A stretch of 64,000 nucleotides of DNA from assembly GCF_001580455.1 (NCBI RefSeq), contig NZ_CP010951.1, forward strand, positions 2,939,001-3,003,000, read 5' to 3'. A program made the translations under genes and the position numbers. This DNA comes from Ramlibacter tataouinensis (GTDB taxonomy: Bacteria > Pseudomonadota > Gammaproteobacteria > Burkholderiales > Burkholderiaceae_C). Shown in pieces: positions 41,044 to 50,913 of the stretch. Under the pieces are notes generated by a model. That model had not been told where the DNA came from. It saw only the letters and a list, made by a program, of their open reading frames with translations, and did no database searches. Positions within the stretch are counted from its first letter, which is position 1. Each line of letters begins with the position of its first letter.

Positions 41044-41688
41044 ATGAGGACCGTCGCCGTCGTCGACTATGGAATGGGCAACCTGCGTTCGGTGGCGAAT
41101 GCGGTGCGCCACGCCGCCCAGGGCAGCGGGGTGGAGGTGGTGGTCACGTCGCGGCCGGACGAGGTGCGCGCCGCCGAGCGCGTGGTGCTCCCCGGCCAGG
41201 GCGCGATGCCCGACTGCATGCGCGAGCTGCGCGACTCCGGCCTGCTGGAACCGGTGCTCGAAGCCGCGGCCGCCAAGCCCCTGTTCGGCGTCTGCGTGGG
41301 CATGCAAATGGTGCTGGAGCGCAGCCAGGAGGGCCCCACCGACGGGCTGGGCCTGATCGGCGGGGAGGTCGTCAGATTCGAGCTGGCCGGCCAGCTGCAG
41401 CCCGATGGCAGCCGCTACAAGGTGCCCCAAATGGGCTGGAACCAGGTGTTCCAGGCGCGCCCGCACCCCATGTGGCAGGGCGTGGCCGACGGCAGCTACT
41501 TCTACTTCGTCCACAGCTTCTACGCCCGCCCGTCCGATGCCCGCCACAGCCTAGGGGAAGCCGAGTACGGCACCCGCTTTACCGCCGCGCTTGGGCGCGA
41601 TAATATTTTCGCGACCCAGTTCCACCCCGAGAAGAGTGCGGACCAAGGTTTGGCCCTTTACCGAAATTTCCTCAACTGGAACCCCTGA
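41044..41688 (+). CDS. hisH: Imidazole glycerol phosphate synthase, glutaminase subunit
   Basis: A 214-residue class I glutamine amidotransferase that supplies ammonia to HisF. VVDYGMGNLRSV starts the protein. The nucleophile Cys is in FGVCVGMQMV, and the His and Glu of the triad are in TQFHPEKS. Start at 41044 since an upstream frame has no ribosome site. Confidence 0.96.
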   Translation: MRTVAVVDYGMGNLRSVANAVRHAAQGSGVEVVVTSRPDEVRAAERVVLPGQGAMPDCMRELRDSGLLEPVLEAAAAKPLFGVCVGMQMVLERSQEGPTDGLGLIGGEVVRFELAGQLQPDGSRYKVPQMGWNQVFQARPHPMWQGVADGSYFYFVHSFYARPSDARHSLGEAEYGTRFTAALGRDNIFATQFHPEKSADQGLALYRNFLNWNP

Positions 41689-41733
41689 GCACGCTGCCGG
41701 CCGCGCGCCGGTGCCGGTCTCTTTCCGCTCCCT

Positions 41734-42477
41734 ATGCTGCTGATCCCCGCCATCGACCTCAAAGACGGACATTGCGTGCGCCTGAAACAGGGCGACATGA
41801 CGCAGGTCACGACCTTCGGCGAGGACCCGGCGGCCGTGGCACGCGGCTGGCTTGAAAAGGGCGCGCGCCGGCTGCACCTGGTCGACCTCAATGGCGCCTT
41901 CGCCGGCAAGCCGCAGAACTACGCGGCGGTGAAGTCCATCCTCAACGCGGTCGGCGACGAGATCCCGGTGCAGCTGGGCGGCGGCATCCGCGACCTGGAC
42001 ACCATCGAAAAGTACATCGACGGCGGGCTGCGCTACGTGATCATCGGCACCGCCGCGGTCAAGAACCCCGGCTTCCTGAAGGACGCCTGCTCGGCCTTCG
42101 GCGGCCACATCATCGTGGGGCTGGATGCCAAGGACGGCAAGGTGGCCACCGACGGCTGGAGCAAGCTCACCGGCCACGAGGTCGTCGACCTGGCGCGCAA
42201 GTTCGAGGACTGGGGCGTCGAGTCGATCATCTACACCGACATCGGGCGCGACGGCATGCTGACCGGCATCAACATCGAGGCCACGGTGAAGCTGGCGCAG
42301 GCCCTGCAAATCCCGGTGATCGCCTCGGGCGGCCTGTCGAACATGGCCGACATCGAAAAGTTGTGCGCCGTCGAAGACGAAGGCGTGGAAGGGGTGATCT
42401 GCGGCCGCGCGATCTACTCGGGCGACCTGGATTTCGCGAAGGCGCAGGCCAAGGCCGACGAACTGAACGGATCGTAG
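41734..42477 (+). CDS. hisA: ProFAR isomerase
   Basis: A 247-residue (beta-alpha)8 barrel that performs the Amadori isomerisation in histidine synthesis. The catalytic Asp 8 is in IPAIDLKDG and the second Asp in YTDIGRDGM; the phosphate-binding QLGGGIRD and VIASGGLSN are complete. Typical HisA/HisF tandem arrangement. Confidence 0.97.
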   Translation: MLLIPAIDLKDGHCVRLKQGDMTQVTTFGEDPAAVARGWLEKGARRLHLVDLNGAFAGKPQNYAAVKSILNAVGDEIPVQLGGGIRDLDTIEKYIDGGLRYVIIGTAAVKNPGFLKDACSAFGGHIIVGLDAKDGKVATDGWSKLTGHEVVDLARKFEDWGVESIIYTDIGRDGMLTGINIEATVKLAQALQIPVIASGGLSNMADIEKLCAVEDEGVEGVICGRAIYSGDLDFAKAQAKADELNGS

Positions 42478-42500
42478 TCACTGGACTGAGAGGGCTTCCC

Positions 42501-43280
42501 GTGCTGGCCAAGCGCATCATCCCCTGCCTGGACGTCACCGGCGGGCGTGTCGTCAAAGGCGTCAACTTCGTCGAACTGCGCGACGCCGGCGACCCGGTGG
42601 AGATCGCCGCGCGCTACAACGAGCAGGGCGCCGACGAGCTGACGTTCCTGGACATCACCGCAACCAGCGACGGACGCGACCTGATCCTGCCCATCATCGA
42701 GCAGGTTGCTTCCCAGGTGTTCATTCCGCTCACCGTGGGCGGCGGCGTGCGCACGGTGGAAGACGTGCGGCGCCTGCTGAACGCGGGCGCGGACAAGACC
42801 AGCTTCAATTCCGCCGCCATCGCCAATCCGGACGTGATCTCGGCGTCCTCGGACAAGTACGGGGCGCAGTGCATCGTGGTGGCCATCGACGCCAAGCGCC
42901 GCACCCCCGAGGAGGCGCAGGCCCGCGGCCCCGGCTGGGACGTCTACAGCCACGGCGGGCGCCGCAACACCGGCCTGGACGCGGTCCAGTGGGCGGTCGA
43001 GATGGCGCGGCGCGGCGCCGGCGAGATCCTGCTGACCAGCATGGACCGCGACGGCACCAAGTCCGGGTTCGACCTCGAGCTCACGCGTGCCGTCAGCGAT
43101 GCGGTGACGGTGCCGGTGATCGCTTCGGGCGGCGTAGGCAACCTCGAGCACCTGGCCGAGGGCATCCAGAAGGGCGGGGCCGACGCGGTGCTGGCCGCCA
43201 GCATCTTCCACTACGGCGAGTACACGGTGGGCCAGGCCAAGGCGCTGATGGCCAGCCGCGGCATCCCGGTCCGGCTGTAG
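42501..43280 (+). CDS. hisF: Imidazole glycerol phosphate synthase, cyclase subunit
   Basis: A 259-residue barrel that joins ammonia from HisH to PRFAR. Catalytic Asp residues lie in IIPCLDVTGGR and LTSMDRDGT, with phosphate sites in TVGGGVRTVED and VIASGGVGN. GTG start at 42501. A strong hairpin follows the stop before hisI. Confidence 0.97.
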   Translation: MLAKRIIPCLDVTGGRVVKGVNFVELRDAGDPVEIAARYNEQGADELTFLDITATSDGRDLILPIIEQVASQVFIPLTVGGGVRTVEDVRRLLNAGADKTSFNSAAIANPDVISASSDKYGAQCIVVAIDAKRRTPEEAQARGPGWDVYSHGGRRNTGLDAVQWAVEMARRGAGEILLTSMDRDGTKSGFDLELTRAVSDAVTVPVIASGGVGNLEHLAEGIQKGGADAVLAASIFHYGEYTVGQAKALMASRGIPVRL

Positions 43281-43293
43281 GCGCCGGGGCCCT

Positions 43294-43316
43294 CCGGCGC
43301 CTCCGGAAGGCGCCGG
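43294..43316 (+). other. GC-rich hairpin between hisF and hisI
   Basis: Nine-base arms CCGGCGCCT and AGGCGCCGG with a five-base loop, 13 bp after the hisF stop and 22 bp before the hisI ATG. There is no U tract, so it is unlikely to be an intrinsic terminator. It may stabilise the upstream message or lower hisIE expression. Confidence 0.6.
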
Positions 43317-43338
43317 CGCGATGGGCGACAATAGCCGC

Positions 43339-43737
43339 ATGGACTGGCTCGATCAGGTCAAGTGGGACGCGCAGGGCCTCGTTCCCGTCATCGCGCAGGA
43401 GGCCGAAAGCAGCGACGTGCTCATGTTCGCGTGGATGGACCGCGAGGCGCTGCGCCTGACGGCGGAACTCGGGCGCGCCGTCTATCACAGCCGCTCGCGC
43501 GGCAAGTTGTGGTTCAAGGGCGAGGAATCGGGGCATGTGCAGACCGTGCACGAGATCCGGCTGGATTGCGACAACGACGTGGTGCTGTTGAAGGTGACGC
43601 AGCAGGGGCATGTGCCCTCGATCGCCTGCCACACCGGCCGCCACAGCTGCTTTTTCCGGCTTTACCGCGATGGGCAGTGGCACGACATCGAGCCGGTGCT
43701 CAAGGATCCCGACACCATCTACAAGCAGAACGCATGA
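43339..43737 (+). CDS. hisI: Phosphoribosyl-AMP cyclohydrolase
   Basis: A 132-residue metal enzyme that opens the adenine ring of phosphoribosyl-AMP. Signatures are GLVPVIAQ, MFAWMDREAL, YHSRSRGKLWFKGEESGHVQ and the Zn/Mg ligands in DCDNDVVLL and CHTGRHSCFF. Start placed at MDWLDQVKWD; an in-frame ATG at 43321 is possible. hisE is a separate gene. Confidence 0.96.
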   Translation: MDWLDQVKWDAQGLVPVIAQEAESSDVLMFAWMDREALRLTAELGRAVYHSRSRGKLWFKGEESGHVQTVHEIRLDCDNDVVLLKVTQQGHVPSIACHTGRHSCFFRLYRDGQWHDIEPVLKDPDTIYKQNA

Positions 43738-44096
43738 ACTCCGAAGACTCGCTGGCGCGGCTGGCGGCAGTGATCGAAAGCCGCAAGACGGCGCAGGGCG
43801 GCGACGCCGGGAAGAGCTACGTCGCGCGCCTGCTGCAGCAGGGGCCGGACGCGGTGCTCAAGAAGATCGGTGAGGAAGCCACCGAGGTGGTGATGGCCGC
43901 CAAGGACGCCGACCATGGCGGCGATCCGGGCCGGATCGTGTCCGAGGTGGCGGACCTGTGGTTCCACACGATGATCGCGCTGGCCCGCCACGGGCTGGGA
44001 CCGGCGCAGGTCATCGCCGAGCTGGACCGGCGCGCCGGCACCAGCGGCATCGAGGAAAAGGCCTCGCGCGGGTCTCGCCCGCCGGGAGAGGGCTGA
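43734..44096 (+). CDS. hisE: Phosphoribosyl-ATP pyrophosphatase
   Basis: A 120-residue MazG-like enzyme that releases pyrophosphate from phosphoribosyl-ATP. KKIGEEATEVVMAAKD and VSEVADLWFHTMIAL carry the metal-binding acidic residues. A Ser/Arg-rich tail follows. Start overlaps the hisI stop (ATGA). Last biosynthetic gene of the his cluster. Confidence 0.95.
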   Translation: MNSEDSLARLAAVIESRKTAQGGDAGKSYVARLLQQGPDAVLKKIGEEATEVVMAAKDADHGGDPGRIVSEVADLWFHTMIALARHGLGPAQVIAELDRRAGTSGIEEKASRGSRPPGEG

Positions 44097-44099
44097 GCC

Positions 44100-44453
44100 A
44101 TGGCCGAGACCGACTACGCCGCGTTTGCCGCCAAGACCCCCGGCGACCGCACCGTGATGCACGTGCTGTACGGGCTGCACACGGTGGCCTGGCTGAGCGG
44201 GGGCACTCTGGCCGTGATCGCGCTGATCGTCAATTACATCCGGCGCGCCGACGAGCAGGACCCGCTGTACGCCAGCCACCACAGCTACATGATCGCGACC
44301 TTCTGGTGGACGGTGCTGTGGCTGGTCGTCACCGGTCCGCTATGGTTCCTGCTCGTCTTGCCCGGCGCTGCCGCCTACACCATCATTGGCCTGTGGTACC
44401 TGTACCGGTGCCTGCGCGGCTGGCTGCGCTTTGCCGACGACCGCGCGCCCTGA
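44100..44453 (+). CDS. DUF4870-like small membrane protein
   Basis: A 117-residue protein with three predicted helices: VLYGLHTVAWLSGGTLAVIALIV, MIATFWWTVLWLVVTGPLWFL and a third in the C-terminal part. The layout (short loop with RRADEQDPLYASHHSYMI) resembles DUF4870-type proteins; function unknown. GGAGAGGG provides a ribosome site 3 bp after hisE, so it is probably in the same transcript. Confidence 0.75.
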   Translation: MAETDYAAFAAKTPGDRTVMHVLYGLHTVAWLSGGTLAVIALIVNYIRRADEQDPLYASHHSYMIATFWWTVLWLVVTGPLWFLLVLPGAAAYTIIGLWYLYRCLRGWLRFADDRAP

Positions 44454-44539
44454 AACCGGAAGAAATCCCGCCATGAGCCGCCCGGCCGCTCCGAAGGCTC
44501 ATGGCACCGCAGCCCGCCAGGGCGGAGGTTATTCAATCG

Positions 44540-44899
44540 ATGAGCCACGACCCCAACTGCATCTTCTGCAAGATCGTCCTCGGCCAGATCCCCTCGCGCA
44601 AGCTGCACGAGGACGACGAACTCATCGCCTTCCACGACATCCATCCGTGGGCGCCGGTGCATTTCCTGTTGGTCCCCAAGCTGCACATTCCCTCGATGGC
44701 CCAGGTGGGCCCGGAACATGCCGCGCTGCTGGGCCGGATGATGACGCTGGCGCCGCAACTGGCGTTCCGTGAAGGCTGCCGGCCCTATCCGGAGGGCGGC
44801 TTCCGCATGGTGGTGAACACCGGCGCCGACGGCGGCCAGGAGGTCCCCCACCTGCATCTGCACGTGTTCGGCGGCCCGCGTCCCTGGCTGAAGGGCTGA
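44540..44899 (+). CDS. HIT family nucleotide hydrolase/transferase
   Basis: A 119-residue histidine-triad protein. CIFCKIVLGQIPSRKLHED opens the domain and HLHLHVFGG is the catalytic HxHxHxx motif. Members usually hydrolyse adenosine phosphoramidates. GGAGG lies upstream of the start MSHDPNC. It lies between the his cluster and tatABC, a common beta-proteobacterial order. Confidence 0.94.
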   Translation: MSHDPNCIFCKIVLGQIPSRKLHEDDELIAFHDIHPWAPVHFLLVPKLHIPSMAQVGPEHAALLGRMMTLAPQLAFREGCRPYPEGGFRMVVNTGADGGQEVPHLHLHVFGGPRPWLKG

Positions 44900-44941
44900 G
44901 CTGCAGCGAGGTCGCGAAGAGGCGAACTTCGCCTGCGCGAC

Positions 44942-44947
44942 TAGAAT
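44942..44947 (+). promoter_or_regulatory. Candidate -10 box for tatABC
   Basis: TAGAAT 27 bp before the tatA ATG, after the HIT gene. No convincing -35 was found. The tat genes may also be read from upstream. Confidence 0.35.
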
Positions 44948-44974
44948 CCCACCGAAGTGAGATAGGAGTAATCC

Positions 44975-45226
44975 ATGGGTTCATTTTCCATTTGGCATTG
45001 GCTGATCGTGCTGCTGATCATCGTCCTGGTGTTCGGCACCAAGAAGCTCAAGAACATCGGCTCCGACATGGGCGCCGCGGTCAAGGGCTTCAAGGATGGC
45101 GTCCGCGAAGGCGGGACGACGCCGGAAACGCCCGTGCCGCCGAGCACCCAGAACCAGGTCACCTCGTCCCAGCAGCCGTCCGCCGACCGCGGCACGATCG
45201 ATGTCGAGGCCAAGAACCGTTCATGA
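44975..45226 (+). CDS. tatA: Sec-independent translocase protein TatA
   Basis: An 83-residue protein with one N-terminal helix (SIWHWLIVLLIIVLVFGTKK), the FGTKKLKNIGSDMGAA amphipathic helix and a Pro/Thr/Gln-rich tail. It forms the pore of the twin-arginine system for folded proteins. A strong AGGAG precedes the ATG. Confidence 0.96.
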   Translation: MGSFSIWHWLIVLLIIVLVFGTKKLKNIGSDMGAAVKGFKDGVREGGTTPETPVPPSTQNQVTSSQQPSADRGTIDVEAKNRS

Positions 45227-45259
45227 CGGGGACGCGCCCGCAGCGGGTGAGCTGAAAGC

Positions 45260-45733
45260 ATGATCGACCTCGGCATCGAGAAGATGATGGTGATCGGCGC
45301 AGTGGCGCTGATCGTGATCGGGCCCGAGAAGCTCCCGAGGGTCGCCCGCACCGTGGGCACCTTGCTCGGCAAGGCGCAGCGCTACGTGGCCGACGTCAAG
45401 GCCGAGGTCAATCGCTCGATCGAGCTCGAAGAGCTCAAGAAGATGAAGGAGCAGGTCGAGTCCGCCGCGCGCGACGTCGAGACCTCGATCAATACCGGCG
45501 CACGCGACCTGGAGCGCGAGCTCAACGCGGCGGCTTCGACGGCGGATGGCGCCGAGGCAAGCGCGGAGCTGGCGCCGCCGGTCGTTTTCCCCGAGTACCG
45601 GAACCCCCGCAAGAAGTGGCGCCTCAAGCAGGGCGCCACGCCCCAGTGGTACAAGGCGCGCAACGGCATTCGCACCAAGGCCTTGTCCGGGGCCGCGCGC
45701 GTGGCGCGCTATCGCCCGCAAAAATTTAACTGA
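45260..45733 (+). CDS. tatB: Sec-independent translocase protein TatB
   Basis: A 157-residue protein that binds Tat signal peptides with TatC. One membrane helix (MMVIGAVALIVIGPEKLPRV) with the GPEKLP motif, then a long charged coiled coil and a Lys/Arg-rich end with the KKWRLKQGATPQWYK segment common in this group. Confidence 0.95.
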   Translation: MIDLGIEKMMVIGAVALIVIGPEKLPRVARTVGTLLGKAQRYVADVKAEVNRSIELEELKKMKEQVESAARDVETSINTGARDLERELNAAASTADGAEASAELAPPVVFPEYRNPRKKWRLKQGATPQWYKARNGIRTKALSGAARVARYRPQKFN

Positions 45734-46512
45734 TGTCCGATCCAGAAGACGAGCTCGCAGGGACCGAGCAGCCCTTTGTCGCCCACCTCGTGGAGCTGCG
45801 CGACCGCCTGATCAAGGCGATGATCGCCGTCGGCGTCGTGGCAAGCGTGCTGTTCTTCTGGCCCGGCCCGGGCGCACTGTACGACGTGCTGGCGGCGCCG
45901 CTGATCGCGCACCTGCCCAAGAACGCCACGCTGATCGCCACCTCGGTGATCTCGCCGTTCCTGGTGCCGCTGAAGATCCTGCTGATGACGGCGTTCCTGA
46001 TCGCGCTGCCGGTGGTGCTCTACCAGGCCTGGGCCTTCGTCGCGCCGGGGCTGTACTCGCACGAGAAAAAGCTGGTGCTGCCGCTCGTGGTCTCCAGCAC
46101 GATCCTGTTCTTTGCAGGGGTGGCGTTCTGCTACTTCTTCGTGTTCGGCCAGGTCTTCAAGTTCATCCAGAGCTTCGCGCCCAAGAGCATCACGGCAGCG
46201 CCTGACATCGAGGCCTACCTCAGTTTCGTGCTGACCATGTTCATCGCCTTCGGCCTCGCGTTCGAAGTGCCGATCGTGGTGGTGGTGCTGGCCCGCCTGG
46301 GCATGGTGACCATCGAGAAGCTCAAGGCCTTCCGCGGCTACTTCATCGTCATCGCCTTCGTGATCGCCGCCGTGATCACGCCGCCCGATGTGGTGTCGCA
46401 GCTGGCGCTGGCGGTGCCGATGTGCCTGCTGTACGAAGTGGGCATCTGGGCGGCGCAGATCTTCATCCGCCACACCCGGGCGCCGGAAGAGACAGCCGCC
46501 ACGGCCAAGTAG
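45733..46512 (+). CDS. tatC: Sec-independent translocase protein TatC
   Basis: A 259-residue, six-helix membrane receptor for twin-arginine signals. The N-terminal FVAHLVELRDRL, the YQAWAFVAPGLYSHEK periplasmic loop and the FGLAFEVPIVVVVLARLG segment with its conserved Glu are complete. Its ATG overlaps the tatB TGA by one base. It converges on the protease gene, 22 bp away. Confidence 0.97.
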   Translation: MSDPEDELAGTEQPFVAHLVELRDRLIKAMIAVGVVASVLFFWPGPGALYDVLAAPLIAHLPKNATLIATSVISPFLVPLKILLMTAFLIALPVVLYQAWAFVAPGLYSHEKKLVLPLVVSSTILFFAGVAFCYFFVFGQVFKFIQSFAPKSITAAPDIEAYLSFVLTMFIAFGLAFEVPIVVVVLARLGMVTIEKLKAFRGYFIVIAFVIAAVITPPDVVSQLALAVPMCLLYEVGIWAAQIFIRHTRAPEETAATAK

Positions 46513-46534
46513 CGACCGCCGCCGCCGGGGCGAC

Positions 46535-47689
<1,155 letters not shown>

Positions 47690-47754
47690 CGTGTAGGTTC
47701 GGCGCGGGGCCGTCGTTGTTTGGGCAAGTGTAGACCCGTGCTGCAACGGCGCGC

Positions 47755-49008
47755 TCAGGCGTGGCGCACGCGCCCCGCGTGGCCGCGACGGCGCGGGCCG
47801 AGCTGGGCCTGTTCGACCGGCACAACCTCGCCGGTGGCCGGGTCCATGGTGGCCGCGCGCGAGCGCATCGCGCGGGCGGCCGCGGCCATGCGCTGCGCAT
47901 CGTGGAGGATGTCCTCGACCTCGCTGGCCGACCAGGCATTCAGGTGCACCACGCCGACGCCGACGTCGGGCTGCAATTCGAGCGGCTGGCCGTCGGCGGC
48001 GGTCACCCGCACCGGCCGGCGCACGCTGGTGGCGACGCGCAGGCCCAGCGTGCGCAGCCAGCCCGGGGAATGGATGGTTTCCACCAGCGAGACGAAGCAG
48101 CAGTCGTAGTAGCGCCCCACCGGATTGACGACGCCCAGCTGGCGCTGGATGCGCGAGGCGAGCACCACGAACAGCTCGTTGACGCCGGCCGTGCCGGCTT
48201 GGGCGGCCAGGCGCTCGACGTCGAACACCACGATGGCGAGCGCGGCGCCGTCGCGGCGACTGCGCCGGCGGCGGCGCTGCGCCTTGAGCAGCCGGCGCAC
48301 CACCGCGGCGCCGCTCGCCAGCCGCGTGACCGGATCGAGCCGCGGCGCGCCGGGATCGGTACGCCAGCTCCGCCATAGATGCCGGTCGCGCTGCCACAGC
48401 GCTTGGCCGGTGAGGCCATTGGAGAGCGCCGCGCAGGCGGCGACCAGCACCTGCGCGGCCAGTCCCAGGGGAAGGTGCAGCGCCATGGCATACAGGCCGG
48501 CGATCGCCGGCAGCGTCAGCAGGCAGCCGGCCGCCATGAGGGGCGCGAGCCGGTCGCCGAGCAGGCCGGCCCTCACCGTGAGCCAGCAGGTGACCGTGCC
48601 ACCGAGCAGCGACAGCGCCGCGGCGGCCGGCAGCTGCTGGCCGGCCGGCAGCGCCAAGCAGGCCAGCCCGCCCAGGGGCAGAACGATGGCCGTCACGCGC
48701 AGCCACGCCGACATCAGGCGATCGCGCTGCGCGGCATTGAGCCAGCCGCGGATCCAGAAGTTCGACAGCCCCACGCAGACCGGGCCGGCCAGCACCTGCG
48801 CCGGCAGCAGCAGGCGCGGATTCACCGGCGCCGCGTGCGACGCCAGCCCGCTTTCCACCAGCACGAACAGGAAGACGGTGAGGTGGTAGGCGATGCCCTG
48901 CAGCCGGGACTGGCTCGGGTTCGTCATGGCCTCCAGCAAGCGCGCGACCGCCATGGCGGCGATCGCGCCCAGCGCCAGGCTCCAGATCATCAGCTCCTGT
49001 CCCGCCAC
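47755..49008 (-). CDS. Membrane protein with degenerate GGDEF-like domain
   Basis: A 417-residue protein. Start is GTG (MAGQELMIWSLALG) with GAGGAGAGG upstream. Six or seven hydrophobic segments occupy residues 1-235. The C-terminal part aligns with a GGDEF domain: LDPVTRLASGAAVVRRLL, IVVFDVERLA and VGRYYDCCFVSLVE. The active-site GGDEF signature is replaced by YDCCF and the metal Asp pattern is altered, so it is probably not a diguanylate cyclase. It may bind ligand or protein instead. It is divergent from the Nif3-like gene. Confidence 0.75.
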   Translation of the reverse strand: MAGQELMIWSLALGAIAAMAVARLLEAMTNPSQSRLQGIAYHLTVFLFVLVESGLASHAAPVNPRLLLPAQVLAGPVCVGLSNFWIRGWLNAAQRDRLMSAWLRVTAIVLPLGGLACLALPAGQQLPAAAALSLLGGTVTCWLTVRAGLLGDRLAPLMAAGCLLTLPAIAGLYAMALHLPLGLAAQVLVAACAALSNGLTGQALWQRDRHLWRSWRTDPGAPRLDPVTRLASGAAVVRRLLKAQRRRRRSRRDGAALAIVVFDVERLAAQAGTAGVNELFVVLASRIQRQLGVVNPVGRYYDCCFVSLVETIHSPGWLRTLGLRVATSVRRPVRVTAADGQPLELQPDVGVGVVHLNAWSASEVEDILHDAQRMAAAARAMRSRAATMDPATGEVVPVEQAQLGPRRRGHAGRVRHA

Positions 49009-49111
49009 GGTTCCTCTCCTCGATTTGTTTACTAATTCATTATCACGTACTGCGACAGCCTGGGGCCGGCCCGAACCCATGGGCGAGAATCGGACTTTCC
49101 ACGCACACCGA

Positions 49112-49870
49112 ATGGCCAGCCCGCAACAGCTTCTCCAGGCTTTCGACAGCCTGCTCCAGCCCGAACGCTTCAAGGACTACGGCCCGAACGGCCTGCAGGT
49201 CGAGGGCAAGGGCGAGGTGCGCCGCATCGTGTCCGGCGTGACGGCCAGCCGCGCGCTGATCGAGGCGGCGGTGGCGGCGCAGGCCGATGCGATCTTCGTC
49301 CACCACGGCCTGTTCTGGCGCGGTCAGGACGGGCGCGTGACCGGATGGATGAAGCAGCGGCTGGCGCTGCTGCTGGCCCACGACATCAACCTGTTCGCCT
49401 ACCACCTGCCGCTGGATGCGCATCCCGAGCTCGGCAACAACGCGCAGCTGGCGCGGCAGCTGGGCCTGGCGGCGCAGGCGCGCTTCGGCGAGCAGGACCT
49501 GGGATTCCTCGGCGGGCTCGAAGGCGGCGGCGCATTCGCTTCGGTGCAGCTGCTGGCCGGCCATGTGGAGATGGCGCTGGGCAAGACGCCGCGCTGGGTC
49601 GAAGGCGACGGCCGGCCGCTGCGCCGCATCGCCTGGTGCACCGGCGGCGCCCAGGGCTACTTCGAGGCCGCCATCGCGGCTGGGGCCGACGTGTTCATCA
49701 CCGGCGAGATGTCGGAACCCCAGGCGCACTACGCGCGCGAGTGCGGCGTTGCCTTCCTGGCCTGCGGCCACCACGCCAGCGAGCGCTACGGCGCGCCGGC
49801 GGCCTGCGGCCATGTGGCGCAGCAGCTGGGCCTCGAACACCGTTTCATCGACATCGACAACCCGGCATGA
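49112..49870 (+). CDS. Nif3-like dinuclear metal center protein
   Basis: A 252-residue protein of the Nif3/YbgI family. VTASRALIEAAVAAQADAIFVHHGLFWRG and HLPLDAHPELGNNAQLARQLG are typical, and the C-terminal GEMSEPQAHYARECGVAFLACGHHASE carries His ligands for the two-metal site. Some members were annotated as GTP cyclohydrolase 1 type 2, but the function is unresolved. Start at 49112 (MASPQQLLQAF). The stop overlaps pdxA. Confidence 0.92.
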   Translation: MASPQQLLQAFDSLLQPERFKDYGPNGLQVEGKGEVRRIVSGVTASRALIEAAVAAQADAIFVHHGLFWRGQDGRVTGWMKQRLALLLAHDINLFAYHLPLDAHPELGNNAQLARQLGLAAQARFGEQDLGFLGGLEGGGAFASVQLLAGHVEMALGKTPRWVEGDGRPLRRIAWCTGGAQGYFEAAIAAGADVFITGEMSEPQAHYARECGVAFLACGHHASERYGAPAACGHVAQQLGLEHRFIDIDNPA

Positions 49871-50913
49871 GGCCCTTCGCGATCACCATGGGCGATGCCG
49901 CGGGCATCGGTCCCGAGATCATCGCCAAGGCCTTCCGCGATGCCCCCGAACTCGCGCGCGGGTGCTTCGTCGCCGGCGACGTGCAGGCGATCCGGCGTGG
50001 CGCCGGTGCCGTGCGGCATCCGGGCCAGGCCGCGCTGCCGGTGGCCGTGATCGAGTCGCCCGGCGAGGCGTGGGGAATGCCGCCGCGCTGCGTGCCCGTG
50101 CTCGAGGTGGGCAAGCTGGCGCGGCTGCCCGATTGGGGCCGGGTCAGCCCCGGCGCCGGCGCGGCTGCGGCCGATTGCGTGGTCTGGGCCGCGCGAGCCG
50201 CCTTGCGCGGCGACATCGCCGGCGTGGTCACCGCGCCGCTGCACAAGGAAGCCCTGGCCGCGGCCGCCGTCAACTTCCCCGGGCACACCGAACTGCTGCA
50301 GGCCCAGGCCGCCGCATGGCTGGGCCAGCCACTGGATCAGGTGCCGGTGCGCATGATGCTGGCCAGCGACGAACTGCGCACGGTCCTGGTCAGCATCCAC
50401 GTGTCCATGCGCGAGGCGATCGAAGCGGTCACCTTCGACAACGTGCTGCAGACGCTGCGCATCACCCACGACTCGCTGTCGCGCCTGCTGGGACGGGCGC
50501 CGCACATCGGCGTCGCCGGCCTCAATCCGCATGCCGGTGAAGCGGGACTGTTCGGGCGCGAGGAGATCGAGGTGATCGCGCCGGCCGTCGCCGCCGCGCA
50601 GGCGCAGGGCATCGCGGCGAGCGGCCCCTTTGCCCCCGACACGGTCTTCATGCGGGCCCGCGCCAGGTCCGACGGCGCGGGCGAATTCGACGTGGTGGTC
50701 GCGATGTACCACGACCAGGGCCTGATCCCCGTGAAATACCTCGGACTCGGGCAAGGCGTCAACGTGACGCTGGGGCTGCCCTTCGTGCGCACCAGCCCGG
50801 ACCACGGCACCGCCTTCGACCTCGCGGGCAGCGGCCGCGCCAACGCCTCCAGCCTGGTCGAGGCGATCCGGGTAGCGAAGTCGCTGGCCGGTGTCGCTAC
50901 CGCGGCGCCCTGA
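49867..50913 (+). CDS. pdxA: 4-hydroxythreonine-4-phosphate dehydrogenase
   Basis: A 348-residue NAD-dependent enzyme of pyridoxal phosphate synthesis. ITMGDAAGIGPEIIAK, VTAPLHKEAL, FPGHTELL and MYHDQGLIPVKYL are signatures, with His ligands for the metal in GHTE and YHDQ. VRTSPDHGTAFDLAG ends the catalytic region. Its last 17 bp overlap the end of mscL. Confidence 0.96.
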   Translation: MRPFAITMGDAAGIGPEIIAKAFRDAPELARGCFVAGDVQAIRRGAGAVRHPGQAALPVAVIESPGEAWGMPPRCVPVLEVGKLARLPDWGRVSPGAGAAAADCVVWAARAALRGDIAGVVTAPLHKEALAAAAVNFPGHTELLQAQAAAWLGQPLDQVPVRMMLASDELRTVLVSIHVSMREAIEAVTFDNVLQTLRITHDSLSRLLGRAPHIGVAGLNPHAGEAGLFGREEIEVIAPAVAAAQAQGIAASGPFAPDTVFMRARARSDGAGEFDVVVAMYHDQGLIPVKYLGLGQGVNVTLGLPFVRTSPDHGTAFDLAGSGRANASSLVEAIRVAKSLAGVATAAP

